12,957 nt of DNA from DASTPP01 sp035762175 (GTDB lineage: Bacteria > Myxococcota_A > Polyangia > Polyangiales > Polyangiaceae): positions 1-12,957 of the forward strand of contig DASTPP010000405.1 of NCBI GenBank assembly GCA_035762175.1, written 5' to 3'. The position numbers were made by a program, and so were the translations under genes. The notes beneath the pieces were generated by a model. The model was given only the letters and a program-made list of their open reading frames with translations, did not search any database and was not told where the DNA came from. Of this stretch, positions 6,601-12,957 are shown piece after piece (position 1 is the stretch's first letter; each line of letters begins with the position of its first letter).

Positions 6601-7473
6601 TCAAAACCCCCCGATCAAAGCCGCGCCCGCCCCGAGGGGCACGAGGCGAAGCCCGGCCGACGCGCCGGCCCGCGGGGGCGCCGGCGAGAGGGCCCAGAGG
6701 GCGAACGCGCCGGCGGTCGAGAGCAGGCCCACGCCGAGCGCGACGTCGCCGACGAGGTACCGTGTGCGGATGGAGTCGACGTCGCTTCGCGAGCAGGTGT
6801 CGGTGGGCCCGCAGGTGTCGCGCAGCTTCGTTTCGGAGAGGTACCCGCTCAGGGAGAGCGCGCCGAAGGTGACGAGGCCCGCAGCGCCGACGCCGCCGAG
6901 CACGTAGGTGCCCAAGGGCAGCGGCTTCGAGCCGCCCGCGGGGGCTGCGTCGGGCGGGGCCGGGCCCCCGGCCGAGACGCCGCGCTCGGGCGGGAAGCGC
7001 ACCTGCAGCACGCGGTACTTCTCGCCCTCGCGCGCGATCGTCCGGCGCTCGAGGGCGCGGCCCCGGTGCTCGAAGCGGAGCAGGTACTCGCCCGGATCGA
7101 GCACGATTTGCCTGCCGTCGAGGCGCTCGGCCAGGGTCTCTTCGCCCGCCCGCACCCGCACCTCGGCGAGCTCGTTGCCGGCCGCGTCGCGGGCGTCGAC
7201 GAGAATGGACGGCGTCGCCCGCTCGATCTCGTCGAGCCAGCGTCCGCAGTCGGTGCGCACGGTCTCGGTGCAGACGTCTTGGGCGCACGCGAGCGCCCGG
7301 CCCCGGGCGGCGCGCAGCTTCGTCGCCTTGCGCAGCCGCTGCACCTCGGTGTACGCGGCGTTGCAGGCGGCCGCCCCGCCCTCGTCGCCCCTCGCCCGCG
7401 GCGCCGGCGCCGTCGCCACGAGGGCGGCGAGCGGGGCGAGCGCCGCGCGCAGGGCCCGGGCGGCGGGCCTCAT
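6601..7473 (-). CDS. PEGA-like domain membrane protein
   Basis: The 290-residue protein has an N-terminal signal-like stretch (residues 1-28), then a Cys-rich helical segment (about 35-88; CNAAYTEVQRLRKATKLRAA, then CAQDVCTETVRTDCGRW). A beta-rich module at about 88-160 follows (PSILVDARDAAGNELAEVRV, LDPGEYLLRFEH), which matches the PEGA-type surface-layer domain. Next come a Pro/Ala linker, a hydrophobic helix (about 189-211), a short loop with two Cys (DTCGPTDTC) and another hydrophobic helix (about 240-263). The module should face outside the cytoplasm. The start ATG overlaps the kinase TGA by 4 bp (ATGA), so translation is coupled. The arrangement suggests an envelope partner of the kinase. 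The PEGA assignment is by pattern and moderately sure. Confidence 0.8.
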   Translation of the reverse strand: MRPAARALRAALAPLAALVATAPAPRARGDEGGAAACNAAYTEVQRLRKATKLRAARGRALACAQDVCTETVRTDCGRWLDEIERATPSILVDARDAAGNELAEVRVRAGEETLAERLDGRQIVLDPGEYLLRFEHRGRALERRTIAREGEKYRVLQVRFPPERGVSAGGPAPPDAAPAGGSKPLPLGTYVLGGVGAAGLVTFGALSLSGYLSETKLRDTCGPTDTCSRSDVDSIRTRYLVGDVALGVGLLSTAGAFALWALSPAPPRAGASAGLRLVPLGAGAALIGGF

Positions 7474-9449
7474 TGACACCCTGGCTTCATGTGCCGAATG
7501 CCGTCGGCGTCGATCGAATAAGGCGGAGAACAATTCTCGCGCTTGGGCCCGGGCCGCTCGCCCTCGCGGCGCGGCGCGGGCCGCTCGCCCTCGCGATGGA
7601 GCTCGGGCGACCTCTTGGGCGGCGGCGCGGTCGGCGAGACCGGGCGCGCACCCATGCCGGCGACGGCCGGGGCGGCGCCCTCGGTCGTCGTGCCGGGGGC
7701 GGGCGGGGCAGCCCCCTCGGTCGTCGTGCCGGGAGCGGGCGGGGCAGTCCCCTCGGTCGTCGTACCGGCGGGGGGCGAGGCGGCCCCCTCGGGGTTGGCC
7801 GCGGCGGCCGGGGCGACGCCCTCGGGGTTGGCCGCGGCGGCCGGGGCGGCGCCCGCGGGCGCGCGCGAGGAGGGCTCGGGCGAGCGGAAGAGAGGCGAGG
7901 GCGAGGCCGTCGGGGCGGGCGGCTTCGAGGGCACCGATCGCGGCAGGACGGCGTTCGCGCCGGCGAACGCGAGCGAGGCCCCGACGAGCACGCCCGAAGC
8001 CCGGAGCGCGACCCCCCCGAAGGACGGGCGCGAGGGCGCCGGCGCCGCCCTCGGGGCGCCCTCGAACACGGCGAAGGGCTTGGGGGCCGAGGCCGGGGTT
8101 TGCTCTCGGGCGAGGCCGGGGGGCGCGGGGGCCAAGGCCGGGCCGGCCGACGCGAGGGTCGTGCCGGGGCCGCCGGCGGGCGGGGCGGCGCCGGCGGGGC
8201 TCGAGCGCGACATCACGGGCCCCACGGGCATGGTCACGGCGAGCTCGAACGACGAGGGCGCCTCGCGCGGCAGCGGGGTCGAAATCTTCGGGGGCGCGTC
8301 CGGGCCCGGCGCGGCCAGCGCTTCGCCGCGCCGACTCGGCGTCGTTTGCCGTTCGGCCGCCATCACCAGCCGCTCGCGCTCGGCGAGCGAGCGCGAGGCG
8401 AGCGCGCGAACCCACGCGGCCACCTCGGCGGGCGAGGCGGGCTCGACGCGGCGCGCGAGGGCCTCGGCCATGGCCGCCGCCGAGGCGTAGCGATCGCCGG
8501 GGCGCTGCTTCGTCGCCCGCTCGACCACGCCGTCGAGCACGGGGGGCACGCCGGACGCCGCGCGCGAGGGGGTCAGCACCGCCCCGCCGGCGAGCAGGCG
8601 CCCGACGACCTCGGCGGCGGTGAGGCCGGCGTAGAGGCGCGTGCCGACCAGGAGCTCCCAGAGCACCAGGCCCATCGAATAGAGATCGGTCGCGGGCGTC
8701 AGGGGCTGCAGGGCGACCTGCTCGGGCGAGGCGTAGGTGAGCTTGCCCTTGAACTCGTCGCGGCCCGTGGCATTGGCGTGGCCGGCGGCCTTCGCCAGCC
8801 CGAAGTCGCTCAGCCGCGGCAGCCCGTCGGCGCCCACGAGAATGTTCTGGGGGCTGACGTCCCGGTGGATGAGCCCGAGCGGCCGCCCCCGCTCGTCGCG
8901 CGCGGCGTGCACCGCCTCGAGCCCGCGCAGCGCCCCGACGACCAGCGCCGACGCGACGTCGAGCGGCACCCGCTCGCCGCGCTGGCTCGCGGCGGCCGCC
9001 AGCGCGGCGAGCGACTCGCCGTGCACGTACTCCATCACGATGAGCAGCTCGTCCCCGTGCTCGACCACGTCGAGCGTGGGCACGACGTTCGGGTGGTGCA
9101 CCCGCGCCGCCAGCCGCGCCTCGTTGCTCGCCGAGCGCCGGAAGTCTTCGTCGCGCGTCAGCGCCGGCAGCGGCCGCTTGATCGCCACCGTGCGGGCGAA
9201 GCCGGCCGCGCCGAGCAGGCGCCCGACGTGCACCCGCGCCATGCCGCCCGAGCCGATCTCGGCGAAGATCTCGTAGCGGCCCGCCCGCTCGCCCGCCGGC
9301 GAGCCGGGCGAGCTCGGGACGTCGAGGTCGGCCCTTTCCAACGTCGACGTACGATAGCCCAGTGCGAAAGACGCGCCAAGCCCGGCCCCGGCCCTGGGGT
9401 TTTCCCCCGAGGGCGGGGTTTGATCCCGACGGCCACTGCCGGGCATCAT
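7470..9449 (-). CDS. Transmembrane Ser/Thr protein kinase (PknB-like)
   Basis: Counting from ATG at 9449, the 659-residue protein has a disordered N-terminus and then a Hanks-type kinase domain at about 59-335. Visible elements are the glycine loop EIGSGGMARVHVG (64-76), Lys91 in VAIK, Glu110, the catalytic loop HRDVSPQN (195-202), DFG (215-217), the SPEQ activation-segment end (241-244) and DLYSMGLVLWELL. All key residues are present, so it should be active. A Pro/Ala-rich segment, a weak hydrophobic helix (about 478-500), a repeat tract (about 534-594) and a tail with two Cys (CSPPYSIDADGIRHMKPGC) follow. This implies a cytoplasmic kinase with an external sensor tail. An open frame extends to 9761 but would overlap the sigma gene. 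ATG 9446 and TTG 9341 are other starts. It is the first gene of a three-gene operon. Confidence 0.92.
   Translation of the reverse strand: MMPGSGRRDQTPPSGENPRAGAGLGASFALGYRTSTLERADLDVPSSPGSPAGERAGRYEIFAEIGSGGMARVHVGRLLGAAGFARTVAIKRPLPALTRDEDFRRSASNEARLAARVHHPNVVPTLDVVEHGDELLIVMEYVHGESLAALAAAASQRGERVPLDVASALVVGALRGLEAVHAARDERGRPLGLIHRDVSPQNILVGADGLPRLSDFGLAKAAGHANATGRDEFKGKLTYASPEQVALQPLTPATDLYSMGLVLWELLVGTRLYAGLTAAEVVGRLLAGGAVLTPSRAASGVPPVLDGVVERATKQRPGDRYASAAAMAEALARRVEPASPAEVAAWVRALASRSLAERERLVMAAERQTTPSRRGEALAAPGPDAPPKISTPLPREAPSSFELAVTMPVGPVMSRSSPAGAAPPAGGPGTTLASAGPALAPAPPGLAREQTPASAPKPFAVFEGAPRAAPAPSRPSFGGVALRASGVLVGASLAFAGANAVLPRSVPSKPPAPTASPSPLFRSPEPSSRAPAGAAPAAAANPEGVAPAAAANPEGAASPPAGTTTEGTAPPAPGTTTEGAAPPAPGTTTEGAAPAVAGMGARPVSPTAPPPKRSPELHREGERPAPRREGERPGPKRENCSPPYSIDADGIRHMKPGCQ
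7668..7850 (-). repeat. 36-bp and 33-bp in-frame repeats in the kinase tail
   Basis: On the minus strand the kinase gene repeats two 33-bp units (AAAANPEGVAP type), then three 36-bp units (GTTTEGAAPPAP type). The TCGGTCGTCG marker occurs on the plus strand at 7681, 7717 and 7753. The repeats lie beyond the predicted membrane helix, so they likely form an extended stalk through the envelope that can change length without frameshift. Confidence 0.88.
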
Positions 9450-9464
9450 GAAGATCGACCCCGG

Positions 9465-10073
9465 ATGACCGCCCGGCACCTGACCATGCCCACCCTCCCG
9501 ACCGCCGACGCCGACGCCGACGCCGACCGGCCGCCGCCCGCGTTGCCCACGGACGCGGCCGACCGGGCGCGCTTTCAGCGCATGGTCGGCGACCACTTCG
9601 ACTTCGTCTGGCGCTCGCTGCGCCGGCTCGGCGCGCGCGAGGGCGACGTCGACGATCTGGCCCAGAAGGTGTTCTTTACCGCCGCGTCCAAGCTCCGGCA
9701 GATCCGGCCGGGCGCCGAGCGCTCGTTCCTGTTCGCCGTGGCCCTGCGCGAGGCCGGCCACGCCCGGCGCTCGTACCGGCGGCGGGGCGAGGTGGGCGAG
9801 GAGGCCATCGCCGACAAGTCGACCGGCGGCCTGCGCCCCGACGAGCTCGCCGGCCGCGCCGAGGCGCGCGCCTTCATCGCCGCCGCGCTCGACGCGATGG
9901 ACGACGATCTGCGCGCCGTCTTCGTCCTCTTCGAGCTCGAAGAGATGAGCGCCGCCGAGATCGCCGAGCTGCTCGGTATCCCCGTCGGCACGGCCAAGTC
10001 GCGGCTGCGGCGCGCCCGCGAAGACTTCGCCCTGCGCACCGCCGCCCTGCGCAGCGCCGGGGCCGCGACTTGA
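9465..10073 (+). CDS. ECF-like RNA polymerase sigma factor
   Basis: The 202-residue protein has sigma-70 region 2 at about residues 40-107 (DHFDFVWRSLRRLG, DVDDLAQKVFFTAASKLRQI, RSFLFAVALREAGHARRSYRR) and region 4 at about 142-190 (LRAVFVLFELEEMSAAEIAELLG, a helix-turn-helix ending in VGTAKSRLRRAREDF). Regions 1 and 3 are absent, as expected for group IV (ECF) factors. It should direct RNA polymerase to a dedicated regulon. The N-terminus carries four GCCGAC copies (9504-9527) encoding Ala-Asp. ATG 9465 and ATG 9486 are both possible starts, and neither has a clear ribosome-binding site. It is head-to-head with the kinase, 15 bp apart, and is followed by a small membrane protein that could be its anti-sigma partner. 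Confidence 0.9.
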   Translation: MTARHLTMPTLPTADADADADRPPPALPTDAADRARFQRMVGDHFDFVWRSLRRLGAREGDVDDLAQKVFFTAASKLRQIRPGAERSFLFAVALREAGHARRSYRRRGEVGEEAIADKSTGGLRPDELAGRAEARAFIAAALDAMDDDLRAVFVLFELEEMSAAEIAELLGIPVGTAKSRLRRAREDFALRTAALRSAGAAT

Positions 10074-10111
10074 GCCTCCGGCCGCGCGCGCGAGACGAGA
10101 ACGAGAAACCC

Positions 10112-10220
10112 TCGCGCCCCCCCGCGCGTAGTAACGACGAGCAGCCCCCGCGCCCCCCCGCGCGCCACGAACGACGAGCCCGCGCCCCCAGAAGCCCCCC
10201 GCGCCATGAACGACGAGCCC
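10112..10220. repeat. Three imperfect 37-39 bp repeats around a start codon
   Basis: The anchor AACGACGAG recurs at 10133, 10170 and 10209, each preceded by a C-rich block (CGCGCCCCCCCGCGCG type). The third copy contains the ATG of the small membrane protein (GCGCCATGAACGACGAG). The second copy has ACG at the matching place. The block fills most of the gap after the sigma gene. Confidence 0.8.
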
Positions 10221-10448
10221 CTGCGCTATTCCGAAGACGATAGCCGCCCGGAGGCGGTCCGCGACGCCCTGCGCTCGATGCGCGCCGAGGGCCCCTCCGA
10301 CGACTCGCGCAAGGCCGCGCTCGCCGCCTTCGGCTTCCCCCCGAAGCCCGCCGGCCCGCCGGCGCTGCCGCTCTTTTTGCGCTGGGCGATTGTGGGCCTC
10401 GTGCTCGGGCTCGCCGCGCTCGGGCTCGTGCGCGCGCTCGGGGGCTGA
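10206..10448 (+). CDS. Small single-pass membrane protein, possible anti-sigma factor
   Basis: The 80-residue product has a charged, soluble N-terminus (residues 1-55, with EAVRDALRSMRAEG and SDDSRKAALAAFG) and one hydrophobic helix near the C-terminus (about 58-77), ending almost immediately after it. The soluble part would be cytoplasmic. I do not recognise a family. Position (132 bp downstream of an ECF sigma gene, same strand) and topology (short cytoplasmic part plus one membrane helix) fit a small anti-sigma or sigma-regulating protein, but no zinc-binding HxxxCxxC motif is present. Its start lies inside a repeat unit and has no ribosome-binding site. The frame is clean and third-position GC-rich. 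Confidence 0.7.
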   Translation: MNDEPLRYSEDDSRPEAVRDALRSMRAEGPSDDSRKAALAAFGFPPKPAGPPALPLFLRWAIVGLVLGLAALGLVRALGG

Positions 10449-10451
10449 GGC

Positions 10452-10470
10452 GTAGCGTCGCCCGCGCTAC
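10452..10470. terminator. Short hairpin after the small membrane gene
   Basis: A 6-bp stem (GTAGCG / CGCTAC) with a 7-nt loop lies 4 bp after the stop at 10448, followed by a C-run rather than a T-tract. It may mark the transcript end; the stem is short and the call is weak. Confidence 0.3.
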
Positions 10471-10529
10471 CGCCCCCCGTGCGCGCGGCCGGGGCCCGAA
10501 GCCACCCCCAGGCGGGCGCGCCCCGGGGC

Positions 10530-10568
10530 CCCTCAGAAGCCGCCGTCTTCGCCCGGCGTCGGGCGCCG
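10530..10568. repeat. 39-bp duplicate of the aguB 3' end
   Basis: These 39 bp are identical to 10604-10642, which contain the last codons and stop of aguB. The offset is 74 bp, not a multiple of three. The duplicate sits in the gap between the convergent small membrane gene and aguB, and includes small inverted repeats (GCCCG / CGGGC). It may give a second transcript-end structure. Confidence 0.95.
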
Positions 10569-10603
10569 GCGAGGCGGTACTGGGCGCGTCGCAAGGTCGT
10601 GGT

Positions 10604-10642
10604 CCCTCAGAAGCCGCCGTCTTCGCCCGGCGTCGGGCGCCG
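10604..10642. repeat. 39-bp repeat, copy containing the aguB stop
   Basis: This is the in-gene copy of the duplicated block. Read on the minus strand it encodes the last residues RRPTPGEDGGF and the TGA at 10607-10609. Its twin is at 10530-10568. Confidence 0.95.
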
Positions 10643-11497
10643 CCCGTCGGCCGTGCGCAGCACGCCGTAGAGCTCGGGGCGCCGATCGCGGAAGAAGCCC
10701 CACGAGCCGCGCTTTCGGCGCAGCGCGGCCGGGTCGAACGAGGCGACGATGACGCCCTCTTCGTCGCGCCCGAGCTCGGCCACCTTCTCGCCCCGCTCGT
10801 CGGCGATGAACGACGAGCCGTAGAACTTCTGGCCGCCCTCGGTGCCGATGCGGTTGGCGGCCACGACGGGCATGACGTTGGCGACCGCGTGGCCGATCAT
10901 GACACGCTGCCAGGGGTCTCGGGTGTCGAGCTCGGGGTCGCTCGGCTCGGAGCCGATGGCCGTCGGGTAGAAGAGCACGTCGGCGCCGAGCAGGGCCATC
11001 GACCGCGCCGCCTCGGGGAACCACTGATCCCAGCAGATGCCGACGCCGATGTGGGCCTGGCCCGTCGGCCAGACGCGGAAGCCGGTGTCGCCGGGGCGGA
11101 AGTAGAACTTCTCTTCGTAGCCCGGGCCGTCGGGGATGTGGCTCTTCCGGTAGAGGCCGAGCACGCGCCCGCCTTCGCCCACGACCGCGACGCTATTGTA
11201 ATAGCTCTGCCCGGCCCGCTCGAAGAACGAGACCGGCAAGACCACGCCGAGCGACTTGGCGAGCTGCGCGAAGTGCTCGATCGTGGGGTTGCCCTCGAGC
11301 GGCGCGGCGCGCGAAAAGTGCCGGTCGCTCTCTTCTTTGCAGAAGTAGGGCCCCTCGACGAGCTCGGGCATCAACACGACCTTCGCGCCGCGCGCGGCCG
11401 CCTCGCGCACGTGGCCGCTCAGGCGCTCGAGGTTCTCGGACGTCTCGCCCCCGAGGGGGCATTGCACGGCGGCGACGACGAGCGGTTGGTTCGGCAT
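10607..11497 (-). CDS. aguB: N-carbamoylputrescine amidase
   Basis: The 296-residue cytoplasmic enzyme belongs to the carbon-nitrogen hydrolase (nitrilase) superfamily. It hydrolyses N-carbamoylputrescine to putrescine, CO2 and ammonia. The Glu-Lys-Cys triad is visible: Glu45 in VVLMPELVEGPYF, Lys118 in YRKSHIPDGPGYEEKFYF and Cys155 in GVGICWDQWFPEAARSMAL. These flanking sequences and the length are typical of plant- and bacterial-type AguB. ATG 11497 is chosen. A GTG at 11518 adds seven residues not expected for the family. It follows aguA on the same strand, separated by 191 bp largely filled by 27-bp repeats, so the two steps of agmatine-to-putrescine conversion are adjacent. The extreme C-terminus lies in a duplicated 39-bp block. 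Confidence 0.95.
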   Translation of the reverse strand: MPNQPLVVAAVQCPLGGETSENLERLSGHVREAAARGAKVVLMPELVEGPYFCKEESDRHFSRAAPLEGNPTIEHFAQLAKSLGVVLPVSFFERAGQSYYNSVAVVGEGGRVLGLYRKSHIPDGPGYEEKFYFRPGDTGFRVWPTGQAHIGVGICWDQWFPEAARSMALLGADVLFYPTAIGSEPSDPELDTRDPWQRVMIGHAVANVMPVVAANRIGTEGGQKFYGSSFIADERGEKVAELGRDEEGVIVASFDPAALRRKRGSWGFFRDRRPELYGVLRTADGRRPTPGEDGGF

Positions 11498-11557
11498 GGC
11501 GTCGGGTACCCTAACCACGATCGGACTCCGTCGGTAGCCCCAGCGCGGGCCCCGCCG

Positions 11558-11688
11558 CTTCGGCCGAGGCCGCCGCCGCGTGAGCTACGGCCGCGCCGCC
11601 GCGTGAGCTACGGCCGAGGCCGCCGCCGGGTGATCGACGGCCGAGGCCGGCGCGGGGTGATCGACGGCCGAGGCCGGCGCGGGGTGAT

Positions 11689-11715
<27 letters not shown>
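11558..11715 (-). repeat. Tandem 27-bp repeats spanning the aguA stop
   Basis: Six units run leftward from 11715: 11689-11715, 11662-11688, 11635-11661, 11608-11634, a 23-bp shortened unit at 11585-11607, and 11558-11584. Each begins ATCACCC or CTCACGC and ends CCGTAG, CCGTCG or CCGAAG on the minus strand. The first unit is exactly the last nine codons of aguA (ITQQQPRP plus TAG). Units two and three are identical. The rest is non-coding spacer before aguB. Confidence 0.93.
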
Positions 11716-12726
<1,011 letters not shown>

Positions 12727-12823
12727 GGCGGCGCGGCGAGCCTAGCCACCCGCCGCCCCGCCGTCGACCTCCCCGCCCGGCGGCGCGGGCGAGCCCGGGC
12801 GAGAGGCCGGGCGCCGGCCCGCC

Positions 12824-12927
12824 GCGACGCCCGCGCCGCGACGCCCGCGCCGCGACGCCCGCGCCGCGCCGGCGCCGCCGTCCGACCCCGCCGCGACGCC
12901 CGCGCCGCGCCGGCGCCGCCGTCCGAC
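12824..12927. repeat. 14-bp and 41-bp GC-rich tandem repeats
   Basis: A 14-bp unit starting GCGACGCCCGCGCC occurs at 12824, 12838 and 12852. A longer 37-bp block at 12850-12886 recurs identically at 12891-12927 (offset 41 bp) and ends GTCCGAC. The tract lies upstream of aguA, where its promoter would be expected; no gene is visible from 12727 to the window end. Confidence 0.85.
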
Positions 12928-12957
12928 GGGGGCGGCGCCGGCGCGGTAGTAGTAAAC

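Noticed and set aside
7474..8415. N-terminal extension of the PEGA-like protein
   Set aside because: The added sequence is Arg/Ala-rich antisense-type low complexity inside the kinase gene; the ATG at 7473 gives a signal peptide and a 4-bp coupled overlap.
9450..9761. Kinase extension up to 9761
   Set aside because: The added 104 residues are antisense to conserved sigma-factor region 2 and look like a shadow translation.

Overview
The window is about 13 kb of very GC-rich DNA. Its base composition and gene content suggest a myxobacterium of the Sorangium/Polyangium type. The indicators are a Ser/Thr kinase with an HRDVSPQN catalytic loop and a two-cysteine C-terminal tail, a PEGA-type membrane protein, a FGE/SUMF1-like lipoprotein and a CHAT-domain protein. 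This assignment is inferred from protein style; no marker gene is present. Only one gene has a strong Shine-Dalgarno sequence.

Layout. 154-726 (-): a four-helix membrane protein of unknown function, with two GC-rich hairpins beyond its 3' end. 727-1380: a non-coding divergent region holding eight tandem 42-bp units, each built on a 15-bp palindromic core (CAATCA-NNN-TGATTG). 1381-5586 (+): a tight two-gene unit, a transglutaminase-like cysteine protease/peptidase protein followed 3 bp later by a 1005-residue CHAT protease. 5602-9449 (-): a receptor-type Ser/Thr kinase, a PEGA-like membrane protein (4-bp overlap) and a SUMF1-like lipoprotein (3-bp gap). 9465-10448 (+): an ECF-like sigma factor head-to-head with the kinase, then a small single-helix membrane protein. 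10607-12726 (-): agmatine deiminase (aguA) and N-carbamoylputrescine amidase (aguB), which together convert agmatine to putrescine.

The most interesting unit is the transglutaminase-like/CHAT pair. Two cysteine-protease folds are encoded back to back. The CHAT protein also appears to carry an inactive CHAT-like module at its N-terminus and an Ig-like beta-sandwich in the middle. This resembles bacterial conflict or programmed-death cassettes, but no recognisable sensor NTPase, vWA protein, gasdermin or toxin is adjacent. The phased palindrome array sits directly upstream and could control it.

A second theme is minisatellite DNA in gene borders: a 27-bp array that contains the aguA stop codon, a 39-bp duplication of the aguB 3' end, a triplicated block that includes the start of the small membrane protein, and 14-bp and 41-bp repeats at the right edge. 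In-frame repeats also occur in the CHAT linker, the lipoprotein linker and the kinase tail.
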